This document shows positions 52,344 through 63,226 of a stretch of 64,000 nt of DNA, piece after piece. The stretch comes from Branchipolynoe longqiensis. Taxonomy: Eukaryota; Annelida; Polychaeta; Phyllodocida; Polynoidae. The position numbers and the translations under genes were made by a program. The first letter of the stretch is position 1; every line of letters begins with the position of its first letter. The notes under the pieces are model-generated. The model worked only from the letters and a program-made list of their open reading frames with translations. It had not been told where the DNA came from and made no database searches. Where the stretch lies: NCBI GenBank assembly GCA_030323885.1, contig CM059187.1:137674415-137738414 (forward strand). Direction: 5' to 3'.

Positions 52344-53209
52344 AGTTGCATAATCTGATGGATTTGAGTTTCTGTTATTTTCTGAGATAAATATATCAAA
52401 TTTATTATTATTGTCGTGGAGGGTGATGAAAATTGGATATATTGTGCCTAGAGCGGGACTCGAACCTACATCTCTTTGCATTCCAGGCCAGTGTGCTAAC
52501 CATTACACCACCTAGGATCCCTGATATCAACACACTACCCATGCCTACCTGCTCCTTGCCTGAGAGGTCAGTGCAGACTACTACACTCGTCCCCCTGGAA
52601 TTGTAAGTATCTTAATGCTTACAATTACATACATACAGGCAACACACTTACATACATACACAGGGTAGATTCAACAACTATACAGCACGTAGCTTGTACA
52701 GGATCATGGTCATGGCAACCAGTGTCGTGGGTGTGATGAAAATGGGAAATATTGTGCCTAGAGTGGGACTCAAACCCACTTTGTACTCCAGGCCAGTGTG
52801 CTAACCATTACGCCACCTAGGCTCCCTGATATCAACACACTACCCATGCCTACCTGTCTATGTAGCTCCTTGCCTGAGAGGTCAGTGCAGACTACTACAT
52901 TATGATCTACCTTACTTTCGTTTGAAGTAAATTTGATCTTAGATATTTGAAGTACAGTGCATAGCAGCGAAAACAAGAGCATGCACGAACAATGCTATGA
53001 GCAGAATAAACAATCACCAACAAGAATGCCAAAACTCTGACACCACAGGCTTCTGCAGTAAGATTTTCTATTAAATTAACTCAGTATTCCCTTCCATGTG
53101 GCAATAACTGATTTAAAATTGCATCTTGCATTTAAGTTAGATATGTAGAATCAAATCTAGATAATTATTTTGGTTTTGAAAATATCATGCTTCATCGGAC
53201 TATACAGCT
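52344..53209. mobile_element. MITE family 1, split by tRNA-derived repeats
   Basis: Left end AGTTGCATAATCTGATGG after TTAA (52340-52343); right end complement of CATCGGACTATACAGC before TTAA (53210-53213). The middle is interrupted by 52411-52896; the flanks on each side rejoin into the usual family sequence. Confidence 0.8.
52411..52896 (-). repeat. tRNA-derived repeat E, about 1.5 tandem units inside a MITE
   Basis: Minus-strand copies of the 321-bp satellite sequence: GTGGGACTCGAACCTACATC-like B boxes occur near 52454 and 52764. The family is thus both dispersed and tandem, and inserted after the MITE. Confidence 0.8.
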
Positions 53210-53213
53210 TTAA

Positions 53214-54132
53214 ACCAAAACAAAAAACGAAAACAGTCAAGAGGTTGACAATTAAGGGGAATGGGGTCGGTTAGTCACCAGGCGGTCACAATGATTTATT
53301 AATCCGCTCCCAGGGGGCGCACTCAGCGGCGATCAAACCAACTCTCACTTGCAGATCTAGGTCAGTCGCAAACTGCTCACGACCATGTGTCTCAACCGAG
53401 GCAGCTGGCTGGAAGAGGGGAAGAGGGGGCGACGGGGGGTGGGGTGAGGGAGGGTGGACCTGGGGGAGGGCCGGTGGGAACGAGGGAGAAGGGGGGCGGG
53501 AGAAGGGGGATGAGGTAGGGAATGGGTGACTGTCGCAATGCTGCAGATTCACCCCTACACAGAGTAGAAGTGGAATTCCTGGTTCCAGTATCCAATGGCC
53601 ACATATATGGGCACAGCATTTGTGAAATGGGAGAGAATGCAAAAAGACACGATGGCAACCACAGAGTGCTGTTGATTTCACTTTTTAAAGTGGATGAAAC
53701 TAAATGTTTGATTATATTTTTCAACTCAGAAGTAGCTGGTAAATATGAAGATCTATATGAAGAATATAGGTTCCTTCTTAAATTAAGAATTTATCTGCTC
53801 ATTTCATTTACCCAGCCTTTCGCTACTTTTTCTAATGGGTTGTTTTTCACCCCTACTGCAAGTACGAGATGAATCTTTTATCTCCCAAGGTCCATGCACC
53901 ACCATCACGACATGACATGACACTCTCAGCGTGCTTAGAGAGTATCGTTCGTCCAGATCAACATTGTCGTGACGTCATTAAATGGGACGCACTGCGTCAC
54001 GATGCGGCGCCATTCAGAATTTAACAGTTCTACTGCGGTGTTCTTTTTGTCGTCGACCTCCCGGCTACGGACTGATTCAGGCTGACGGGTCGTTGCCCTC
54101 CAGAGGAGGTCTGTCAGTGACGCCTTACATTC
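53214..54132. other. Unassigned segment
   Basis: CTCF-like CTCCCAGGGGGCGCACT at 53307-53323. G-rich purine stretch at 53410-53525. A palindromic CRE-type TGACGTCA at 53971. An open plus-strand frame at 53522-53872 was judged non-coding because of low-complexity, AT-rich codons and no splice or family evidence. Confidence 0.45.
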
Positions 54133-54460
54133 TGGAGCGGACGTAGCTCAGGCGATAGAGTGTCCATCTGTGAAGGTGTGGGGCATCCGATCGATCCTTC
54201 TCTGTGGACACATTTGCAGTTTGGCTTATTTTCCCTTCCAACCAGTGATCCATGACTGGTTCATCAAAGGTTGTGGTATGTGCTGTCCTGTCTGTGGGAA
54301 AGTGCATATAAAAGACACCTTGCTCCTTATCGCAAAGAATAGCCACCTATGTGGCAGCAGTGGACTTCCTCCAACAAAATATGTCAGAATGACCATATGT
54401 TTGACATCCAATAGCCGATGATAAAAATCAATGTGCTCTAGAGGTGTCGTTAAATAAAAC
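54133..54460 (+). mobile_element. SINE-C, full-length
   Basis: Head GAGCGGACGTAGCTCAGGCG, B-box region CCGATCGATCC, body CAACCAGTGATCCATGACTG, GGAAAGTGCATATAAAAGAC, and tail GTGCTCTAGAGGTGTCGTTA then AATAAAAC. The best-preserved copy in the window. Confidence 0.85.
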
Positions 54461-54862
54461 ATACTTTCCTTTTTTCCTTACATTTTGTTATGTGACCGAA
54501 TGTTTGAATGTGCGTGTGTTTGTGTTTGAGTGTGTGTATGTGTATGTGCGTGCATGTGTGTGCGTGTGTGTGTTTGTTGATGTTTACAACTTCTCCGTCG
54601 TGACCTGCCAACTCACGCCCGGTTGATCACGTGGTTATCGGGGCGCGACGAGAACCCATTGTTGTGGAAGTGCCGCCACACACTGACGTTGTACTGTTCA
54701 CCGCCCGACCTCCTCTCCAGGCCCGGCAGGTTTGTGTCACCACCACCAAGCGCCCATCTATTGGACACGGAACCCTCGTGTGTATAAATATGTACGTCAA
54801 CGGATCTTCACTGCACTTTCTATCCTACTTTCTTATGCATATATATATATATATATATATAT

Positions 54863-54904
<42 letters not shown>

Positions 54905-54974
54905 GTATAATTTATTATGCATGTATAAATAGGCGGAGTATTTATTATTATTATTTATTCTTCAATATATTATT
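54461..54974. other. TG-rich and AT-rich spacer
   Basis: GTGTGTGTT-type repeats at 54505-54580, (TA)n at 54838-54900. The intervening frame at 54631 onward has no recognised domain. Confidence 0.5.
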
Positions 54975-55165
54975 GTCCAATCAGTGACTTGCCCTGAGTT
55001 GCCCCGGTTGCCTACTACCAGCGCCACCACCGGGCGCTTTTCTCACCAATCCGCCTGGGCAAGTCACTGCCACACTGGATTTCAAACTTTTACCGGTATG
55101 CCTGTTATCTCGCTTGCCCAGACGCTCAATAAAAGTGTCCGACCCAACACGCGTCTCTATCCTTC
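54975..55165 (-). repeat. Dispersed repeat F (minus copy)
   Basis: The complement carries CGGTGGTGGCGCTGGTAGTA, CCGGGGCAACTCAGGGCAAG and TCACTGATTGGACAATAA, matching 46915-47075. AGTGACTTGCCC and GGGCAAGTCACT within it are inverted, about 70 bp apart. Confidence 0.6.
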
Positions 55166-56022
55166 CTTCCTATACGTAGCCACACTTTATATATATATAT
55201 AATAAGAATTATACAAGGAAACACTCATTTTTCTTTCGAGTGACAGATCCATGGAAGTCTCCCAGACCAAGTGGTTGAAGCGCCAACGGTATAAGCATTT
55301 GAGAGAAGGCTAGATAGACATTGGAGAGGACACCCATAATTATATGACTTCAGGGCACCGTCGACCTCCATTTGGTGTGTGCAAAAAAATAGTTCTTTTT
55401 TGCCATAACGAGCTGGCATTAGAGGCTCAATATGGCCTAGATCAGCCAGAAGAGCATCTGTAAGTTAATATGTAAGTTAATAACTGGTAATTCCATACTT
55501 GCTCCTCACATCCACCCACCCATAATCGGGTGGTGGACCCTCGGGCTAGTCATCTACTGCTCCAACCTACTCAACCTCAACTCCGACTATGGCGCCACCA
55601 CTCGCCTCTGCCCATTGATCTAATTCACTTACCATCTATTTTTTCTTTCTTTTTTAAGCAAGGGGCATATTGTTCATCTGGCCAGAGAAATTACACTCTA
55701 AGCCACTATCATGTCTTCCTCTTATTCATAATTTAGGTCAACTATTATGGGGTCGTTCTCAGAAACTGTGTACCACTTTTGTGACATGGAAGCGAAAGGT
55801 AAAAACATTCCAAATAATAGCATAATCAATATTCATATCAAGGTTTATATCCATAACATCATTTTAACACACATCCATGACATCATTTTAACATACACAA
55901 CCAATTCAGCCCAAGATTTGATTGATTACGGTTAAGCCAAAAGAATTGTTTCTTACAAGAAAACAGTCTCTCTCTCTCACTCTCACACACACACACTCAA
56001 ACACATCCCTGGTCGTGTTTAG
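55166..56022. other. Unassigned spacer
   Basis: Short AT tract at 55190, otherwise mixed sequence. A repeated CATCATTTTAACA word (55858, 55881). No gene was recognised. Confidence 0.5.
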
Positions 56023-56246
56023 CTGCATCCGTTCCTGTCACGGCCCGCCTTGATCCCCCTGACCTTGCCGACCGGAAACACCGGACTGCGGCATCTCGCG
56101 AGAGGCTGGCGGTGCTGGCGGTGCTGGCGGAGCGCAACCACGCGGCAGCGAGAAGTACCCCACTCCCCACACTGACACCACCCACTCCATTTCCAGTGTG
56201 TTCATGCGTTGGGGGTCTTTGGGCCACCGTGCTGGGGGGCCTTTAG
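56023..56246 (+). CDS. Candidate exon, product unknown
   Basis: After a possible acceptor (TGGTCGTGTTTAG at 56022) the frame reads about 74 codons to TAG. It contains RLDPPDLADRKHRTA and RERLAVLAVLAERN, then a Pro/Thr-rich stretch. Codon third positions are GC-rich, unlike the flanks. No strong internal donor was found, and the final codons run into GT-rich repeat, so the true 3' boundary is unclear. A chance frame in GC-rich DNA is the alternative. Confidence 0.25.
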
Positions 56247-56520
56247 ACCTTGTGTTTTCTTCGCGCGCGTGAGTGTGTGCGCGTGTGTGTGCGCCTGTGT
56301 GTGTGCGAGTGTGTGCACGTGAATGAGCGTGTGTGAGTATGCACTGCCATCGGGGAACTCAGTTAGGGAATTTCCCAATGAAGCTGCTCCTCGTGTTTGC
56401 TTGCTCTTCAGGAATGCCAGGGTGTGGCTTATACAACATAGCATAGCTCTACCCCATTCTCTAATATATATATACATATATGCATGCATATATATTTCAT
56501 ATATAATAATATATAAATAG
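56247..56520. other. Spacer
   Basis: A (GT)/(GCGT)-rich run at 56262-56335, then unassigned and (AT)-rich sequence. Confidence 0.5.
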
Positions 56521-56863
56521 TTGTTTGTTTGTTGTTGTTTTACGTCCTAGCAACATCTAAGGTCATATCAGGACGGGTACCGACTTGTGACAGTGCGCAC
56601 TCATGGCGACTTTTTATAGTGTTGTCCCACTGGGAAACCAGGCCGCCAGCACCATGACCTGGTATCCCACTCAGTCACATTATCCTGACACTGAGCACAC
56701 CAGTCCTTGCCCTGTCCTAATAATGCCGAGCTCCTGGCTAGGAAGCGACAAGTATCAATTTTTAAGTCATTGGTTTGACTCTACCAGGGTTCGAACCCAC
56801 GACCCCACGATCTACCAGCACGGGAGACGAACGCTCTAACTCATTCGGCCAGCCCATCTGGTC
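56521..56863 (-). mobile_element. SINE-A, full-length reference copy
   Basis: Minus strand: head GATGGGCTGGCCGAATGAGT (A box TGGCCGAATGAG), B box GGGTTCGAACCCTGG, body CTTGTCGCTTCCTAGCCAGG and GTCAGGATAATGTGACTGAG, tail GTCCTGATATGACCTTAGAT, GTTGCTAGGACGTAAAAC and (AACAA)n. The head is of tRNA-Leu/Ser type. Confidence 0.9.
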
Positions 56864-57049
56864 TATATAAATATATATTATATATAATATATATATATAA
56901 ATATATAACTATATAAATAGATTAATATACAACTAAATAAATATACAAAAATATGTCCTATATAATTGTATATACACAAATATAGATATATACAATATAC
57001 ATGAATATATACATAAATATGTATTAATATATTACAAATAAATTAAATG
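56864..57049. repeat. AT-rich block
   Basis: TATATAAATATA-type sequence between two minus-strand SINE-A copies. Confidence 0.8.
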
Positions 57050-57302
57050 GAGTTTTATATCCTGGCAACATCTAAGGTCATATCAGGATCGGTACCGACC
57101 TGTGACAGTGCGCACTCGTGGCTACTTAATAGCGCTGATCCACTATAATGAGACCAGGCCGTCAGCACCATGACCTGATATCACTCTCAGTCACATTATC
57201 GTGACACTGAACCAACTAGTCCTTGCCCTATCCTAATAATGCGCGCCTGGTTAGGAAGGACAAGTATAAACTTTTACGTTATTGCTTTGACTCGACCAGT
57301 TC
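57050..57302 (-). mobile_element. SINE-A, head missing
   Basis: Minus orientation body and tail: CTGATATGACCTTAGATGTT, GCCAGGATATAAAACTCC; truncated at the 5' side near CGAGTCAAAGC. Confidence 0.8.
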
Positions 57303-57560
57303 TGTGGAAATCACACAACTTCCCAGAAGGGCGGGGTGGGTGGCCTTTCACGTGAGGTAATAGTGTCGGCGCTGTGAGCCGGTTGTGCTGGATGTGAGTA
57401 CACGAACAGTGCGGTAAGGTGACCCCCCCCCCCCCTCGCATGTCGGGGTGACCTCGAAAGGTCATCTCATATACACAAAAACTCACCAATAAAACTAATA
57501 ACATACACATACACGAGTAAGCAGTAAAGCAGGTAAGCTGAGAGGATGGTTGGCAGCGTG

Positions 57561-57615
<55 letters not shown>

Positions 57616-58214
57616 TCAGCCTCACGAAAACGGGCCAATCGGTGGTCAAGTGAAGATGTCGGCATCGCAATTCTTAAAAGTGTAGTGCATTTCTTTGTTT
57701 CATATTAAATTATCCTAGAAACAAATAAGGTTGTTGTATTTTCTTGACCTTTACATTCAGTATAAATTTAAGGACTTTCCAACATCTCTGTCAATGCTAA
57801 ACTATAATTATACCGATCGACGCCAACATCCATGCTCGATGCCGACAACTTCCCCCAATTGGCCTCTTTTCGTGATCCTGACCCATGAAATGAAAGCGGT
57901 CTTAGGCAAATAAAACGTGGAAATCAAGGCGAGAATATTAGTTATTACGCATACGGTGGATTTTGCCCACTACGATTAGCACTGTCAGGGAATCATGGAT
58001 AAATGACTCAAGTCAGGTTTCAAGTGTCCTTGTTTTTACTATATTATCGCCCATGCTTAATTTGTTCTTGTTAGGGTTTGATGTTCTACTTCCAGTTCTA
58101 GCAACATCGAAGGTCATATCAGATGGGATTCGAACTAACCAATTGTCAGTTTCATCATACATATCATATATAATATTATGTATGTGTGTATGTACGTGGG
58201 TATCAACCAAGCGC

Positions 58215-58268
<54 letters not shown>

Positions 58269-58294
58269 CACACACACACACACAATGTGTGGGG
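57303..58294. other. Spacer with microsatellites
   Basis: C14 at 57423, (TA)n at 57561-57612 and 58218-58263. A SINE-A tail fragment in minus orientation (GCAACATCGAAGGTCATATC) lies at 58103-58125. No gene was recognised. Confidence 0.55.
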
Positions 58295-58627
58295 ACCAGA
58301 CAGGATGGCCGAATGAGTTGAGTATTTGGTAGATTGTGGGATTCAAATCCACAGTTTTGAACCCTCGTCAAATCAAACCGATAAATTAAAAATGTATACT
58401 TGTCGCTTTTTAGCCAAACACTCAGCATTATTAGGATAGGGTAAGGACTGGTTGGCTTGGTGTCAGGATAATGTGATTGAGTGGTATATCAGGTCATGGT
58501 GCTGGCAGCCTGGTCTCCCAGTGGGGTAGCACTATAAAGTCACCATGAATGCGCACTGTCACAAGTCGGTACCTATCCTGATATGACCATAGATGTTGCC
58601 AGGACATAAAGCTCAAACAGCCGACCA
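58295..58627 (+). mobile_element. SINE-A, full-length
   Basis: Head GACAGGATGGCCGAATGAGT, degraded B box (GTTTTGAACCC), full body and tail CTGATATGACCATAGATGTT plus GCCAGGACATAAAGC. Confidence 0.85.
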
Positions 58628-58720
58628 AGATGTTTCTCTGGCACAAAGCACACTCTGCCAGTTTTCTCATCATGACACCTTGACTATACTCACTGCTCAT
58701 TAATAAACACCATGTACGTG

Positions 58721-59316
58721 CCTGAGCCGCATTCATGGTACGCCTCCGCGTCGACTGCGAGACGTCTTTTTGGCTTATTTGCATTCAGGGTGCCCCTCCG
58801 AGTCGTCTCTGACACGTCTCCCTTTTCAGACAGGAGACAAAAATCGCCGAAAAAAAATGGCCGCCAAATTCAGTGGTTTCAGTGAATCAGAGCTCTTCTT
58901 TTCCATTGCAAATTTTTGGGGCAACCAAATGCTTTTGCCATTCAGACTAGCGTGACTGGTAGATCATGGGGTCGTGGGTTCGAACCATGGTCAAGTCAAA
59001 CCAATGACTTGAAAATTGGTGCTTGTCACTTCCTAGCCAGGCGCTCGGCATTATTAGGACAGGGCAAGGACTGGTGTGCTCAGTGTCAGGATAATGTGAC
59101 TGAGTGGGATGCCAGGTCATGGTCCCGGCGGCCTGTTTTCCCAGTGAGACAGCACTATAAAGTCGCCATGAGTGCACACTGTCACAAGTCGGTACCCGTC
59201 CTGATATGACCTTAGATGTTGCTAGGACGTAAAACAACAACAAACAAACAAACTAGCGTGACATCAGGAATTTCTCCAAGACGCCTCCAAGGCATACACC
59301 CTGAATGCGGCCCAGG
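58721..59316. mobile_element. TIR element (MITE family 9) with nested SINE-A
   Basis: Ends CCTGAGCCGCATTCATGG and complement of ACCCTGAATGCGGCCCAGG are inverted. A second inner GCATTCAGGGTGCCCCTCCG at 58780 resembles the terminus. The element is about 300 bp without the SINE at 58957-59251. No transposase frame. Confidence 0.65.
58957..59251 (+). mobile_element. SINE-A with 11-bp target duplication
   Basis: ACTAGCGTGAC occurs at 58946-58956 and 59252-59262, flanking a SINE-A that starts just before its B box (GTGGGTTCGAACCATGG) and ends in (AAAC)n. This shows LINE-type target-primed insertion of a 5'-truncated copy. Confidence 0.9.
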
Positions 59317-59489
59317 TGTCGAGCCTGTTTACATCCCACAGTACATGTCTGTATATAGTGTGCATTCCAACCACTAGGTGGCTATTGACCCGACATGACC
59401 AAGACGTCCCTCAGAATACCCGCTCACTTCCGGTCGCCTTTCCTGACCAGAGGACGCTGATTGTAGAGAACTAGTGGCCAGCCTCTACC

Positions 59490-59950
59490 GGGGCTAGCCT
59501 TGGAAGAAGGATGGGGAGACGAAGAAGAACATGAAGAAGAAGACAAAGATGAAAAAGAAGAAGAAGAAGTAAAAGAGGAAGAAAAGAGCAAGAAAGAAAT
59601 TAGAACAAGGAGAAGGAAATCAAGCGGAATGGCAAGAAGGGCAAGAAATAAAAAACGAACAAGAAAAGGGAAGCTAAAGGGAAGATAAAGGGAAGCTAAA
59701 GGGAAGATAAAGGGAAGATACAGGGAAGAGGAAGATGGAGAAGAAGGGGAAGAAGAAAAGAAAGTAGGGGTGAAGAGGAAAATAAGAGGAAGGGAGAGAA
59801 GAAAAGAAGAGGAAAAGGAGGCAGAAGAAGAAGAAGAGGAAGGAAGAAGAAAAGGGGAGGGGGAAACAGTAGGAAGGGAGGAAGAGAAGGAGAAGAGTAG
59901 CAGAAAGGGAAGGACAATCGGAAGAAAGAGAATTCCTGTTCCGAGAGGTT
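59490..59950 (+). repeat. (GAA)/(GGAA)-rich purine tract
   Basis: About 450 bp nearly free of pyrimidines on the plus strand, with three copies of AAAGGGAAGATAAAGGGAAG-like units near 59670-59725. Long Lys/Glu and Ser/Leu frames are artefacts. Confidence 0.85.
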
Positions 59951-59989
59951 GAAGTGGAATAATAGATAGCTGCCTCTCCTTACTCAATA

Positions 59990-60190
59990 GTCCGTCCTGA
60001 TATGACAATCAATATATGTTGCCAGGACGTAAAACTCCAACAACAAACCAAGCAAGTTTACTCAAGACTTTCATGGAGACTTTAGGTGTAAGTATGCATA
60101 CACAATAAGAGAGACATTAATTTATTTGGTTGGTTGGTTGTTGGAGTTTCACGTCCTGGCAACATGTACGGTGATATCAGAACAGGGATA
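59990..60190. mobile_element. SINE-A tail pair, inverted
   Basis: Plus-strand tail (GTCCTGATATGACAATC and GTTGCCAGGACGTAAAAC, 59990-60050) and minus-strand tail (GGTTGGTTGTTGGAGTTTCA, GTCCTGGCAACATG, 60127-60190) face each other across about 75 bp. Confidence 0.7.
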
Positions 60191-60239
60191 TATTTAGTTC
60201 AACGATTCACTACCACATGGGGGTTGCAGTCTGAGATTA

Positions 60240-60323
60240 CTCTCTCTGTCTCTGTGCATCGTTGTCGGTCTATCTATCTGTCCATCTTTCTATCTATCTA
60301 TATATCTATCTATATATCTCCCC

Positions 60324-60355
<32 letters not shown>
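60240..60355 (+). repeat. (TCTA)n / (CT)n / (CA)n microsatellite
   Basis: Successive short arrays of TCTA, CT and CA. Confidence 0.85.
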
Positions 60356-60356
<1 letters not shown>

Positions 60357-60361
60357 TTGGA

Positions 60362-60500
60362 AATGAGATTCAAACCCATGGGATTTGAACCCACGGCCTT
60401 CAAACCGTGGCAGCATGAAACCAATGATGTAAAAGTGGATACCTATCTCTACCTAGCCTGACATCCAGCATTACTAGGATAGCGCAAGGGGCAGTGGAAT
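60362..60500 (+). mobile_element. Degenerate SINE-A head and body
   Basis: GGGATTTGAACCCACGGCC (B-box-like), AACCAATGATGTAAAAGTGG and CCTAGCCTGACATCCAGCAT match SINE-A loosely. Confidence 0.55.
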
Positions 60501-61933
60501 GAGGAAAGCCAATTGTCAGTGATTTAAAATTCCCCTGCTTATCCAGTGAATGTACAAACACAACATTCTAAAAAGATTTGCAGACAGGATTATACAGTTT
60601 TCATCCCCAGTAAAAGATAATTTACTTAACGGGAACAAATGGAGACAAGACAGATGTGGAAATAACAAAAATTTAATGGAGATCATAACCTGCAGGCAGG
60701 CCGGTCTTGTGGAGAACATATCGATTTCGAGTCTCGTATCATGCGTTGATAGCAAATAATGTATAATGTATCACGATGGATAGCAGACCTGTAAGGTTGT
60801 ATCATGAGTTCATTGTCAGTCATATCATAACTTGATTATTGATTAGAGATCATAGTAGTTGAATGTTGTGTTAGTGTGAGGATAAAGCATAGGGTCAATC
60901 AGGATAATAGAGAGAGAGAAGGACTAGCTCAGACCAGCAGCCCTCAACCCCTACCCTTTACCTCCTTCAGCATTGGGTGGGTGGGTGAAGCGACTTGCAT
61001 GGACAGGAGCGGTCGTGAGAATGAAGTAACCGGGAGTAGTAAGTAGGCAGGTAGTGTGAGCGAGAAAGTAGTGCGAGAAAGAAGTGCCTGAGTTCCCGCC
61101 AGTAAATTATCCATGTTGACTCGCCAACATGCGTAATGCCTTTATGAAATGATTAACTTCAACACATAGTATAGTTGCCATCCACCTCTCCTGGAGGAGG
61201 ATCATTTATTTAATCTTTAAAGTCACTGGGTATACCTCACCCAGACACAACTGAAATCCAGCGTTAAAAGCTCTCCAAACATACCTTTGCTTAGTTTGTT
61301 CAGTTCATGCCACTGCACATGTGGGAGGAGAGTTGAGGTCTGTGATGTATGAATTACATCATAGGTGGGATTCCCTCATCACATGACCTAGAGAGGTTCC
61401 CCCACACACAGGGGAAACCATGGCAACCACCAAGATGGCAGCCATAGAAAGCTCTCAATTCAACTTTTAAAGTCTATTAATCTACATGATTTAATCAATT
61501 ATCCTCAAAAAGTAGCTGCTTATGATAAATAAACATTTGAACTTTATATTTATCATTTTAGATCGCAATTTCTAACATTTGTTTTCTCTCTATCATTGTC
61601 TAAACATGTCAGTGCTCAGGACTAAATTCAACACAACAGAACCAACCAATGTCAGCACTCTCCCCCCACATATGTAGTTGCATAAACTGAAAACCGGCAA
61701 ACATATGCTTGGAGAGCATTTGTCAGAGTACGGGTCGTGTCTCAGCGGCCTATACCTGGTCCGTTTAATATGCGCATACAAGGCATTCACTTTGGAGCAG
61801 TCTAGCCAGGAACGTGTACATAAAAAAATAACGATCTATTATACAGCAGCTGTCACCTGTGCCTCAACTGTCCGCCCACACGCATAGTTCTACACAATCC
61901 TGTCCAGACTGACTGGCTATACCTGGTCCGCCC
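60501..61933. other. Unassigned 1.4-kb spacer
   Basis: No exon, SINE or TIR element recognised. ACCATGGCAACCACCAAGAT and the following AACTTTTAAAGT near 61425-61482 resemble 53650-53690, suggesting an undefined old repeat. Confidence 0.5.
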
Positions 61934-63113
61934 ACCAGACAGAATGGCCAAATGAGTTGAGCGTCCGTCTCCTGTTTTGGGTAGATTGTGGGATTCAAAG
62001 CAAACCAATGACTTAAAAATGGAGTCAAAACAATGACTTAAAAATTTATACTTGTCGCTTCTTAGCCAGGGGCCCGTATGCATGGAGCGGTGTTAGCGAG
62101 CCAAACCACGGTTAGGGCGGGATTTCTGGTTTAGCGCAGAAAAGTCGCTATGCATGGAGCAGTGTTAGGCCTAACACCGCAAGTTTAAAGTTGGATATTC
62201 TAACCCCAGCCCATAGCAGGTTTACCGCGGTGTTAGTGTTAGGTTAGTGTCAGGATGGAGCCCAAATCTATTCAATGCTATCATATTTAACAGAATTAAA
62301 TACGCAATAAGTGAAATTTCATCAGATTAACCCTAAAAATGAAGCACTATTAACACTGCCGCCGCATTGGTGGTGATATTAAGATTGTCGAATCAACGAA
62401 TGTAAAGTAAACAAATTGCCGCCGCCGCATCGACGTCGCTATCCATACTGTCATCGCCGCCGCATCGGCGGCAATATATTAAGCCCAAATCTATTCAATG
62501 CTATCATATTTAACAGAATTAAATACGCAATAAGTGAAATTTCATCAGATTAACCCTAAAAACGAAGCGATATTAATGCTGCCGCCACATTGGCGGTGAT
62601 ATTGATAGTGTCGAATCGACGAATGCAAGCAACCCCCGCCGCCACCGACTCAGTAACAAGCGCGCTGGTTCCCGGTGGGTAGAGAAGGCAATATATTAGG
62701 CCCAACCAAGTGCTCGCTGGCAACACGCTCAGAGAAATTTCCATAATGAATAAATTAATTCACATATAGCTAACACTCACAGTTTAAGCGCCAATGCATA
62801 TGGCGTGACATAGTTCTCGGCGGCGCCGATAACCGGTGGTAGCTACCCTGTGTTAGAAGGTTAACACCACACGCCACTAACACTGCTCCATGCATATCGG
62901 CCCAGGCGCTTGCCATTATTAGGATAGGGAAGGACTGGTTAGCTCAGTCTCAGGATAATATGACTGAGTTGGATATCAGGTCATTGTGCTGACGGCCTGG
63001 TCTCCCAATGGGGCAGCACTATAAATCCTCCATGAGTGCGCACTGTCACAAGTCGGAACCCATCCTGATATGACCTCAGGTGTTGCTGGGACATAAAACA
63101 ACAAACAAACAAA
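61934..63113 (+). mobile_element. SINE-A, split by an 832-bp TIR element
   Basis: Left part 61934-62071 (GAATGGCCAAATGAGTTGAG head, CGCTTCTTAGCCAGG). Right part 62904-63113 (AGGCGCTTGCCATTATTAGG through TGACCTCAGGTGTTGCTGGG). Joined they give one SINE-A. The left part has a short internal duplication of CAATGACTTAAAAAT. Confidence 0.8.
62072..62903. mobile_element. PIF/Harbinger-like TIR element with internal duplication
   Basis: Ends GGCCCGTATGCATGGAGCGG and complement of CTGCTCCATGCATATCGGCC; AGG is duplicated at 62069-62071 and 62904-62906. A GGCCC-type terminus and 3-bp duplication suit PIF/Harbinger, tentatively. Inside, a block of about 140 bp (from AAATCTATTCAATGCTATCA) occurs at about 62266 and 62485. 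GCCGCCGC words with CpG are frequent. No transposase. Confidence 0.7.
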
Positions 63114-63226
63114 GGTAGCCATTTAAATTAAGGCTACTTCAAGCAAGATAGATTTTAGCAATCATCCTGGTATATTTATCTCAGAAAATTATAGAAACTC
63201 AAAACCATCGGACCATGCAACTTTAA
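63114..63226. mobile_element. MITE family 1, right-end fragment
   Basis: CTACTTCAAGCAAGATAGAT through ACCATCGGACCATGCAACTT, then TAA. The left part is missing, replaced by the SINE-A tail. Confidence 0.7.

Noticed and set aside
53522..53872. A 116-codon plus-strand frame
   Set aside because: AT-rich codons, no recognisable domain or splice sites, and partial similarity to non-coding sequence near 61430.
59424..60008. Long Ser/Leu/Pro frame on the minus strand
   Set aside because: It is the complement of a GAA-rich purine tract.
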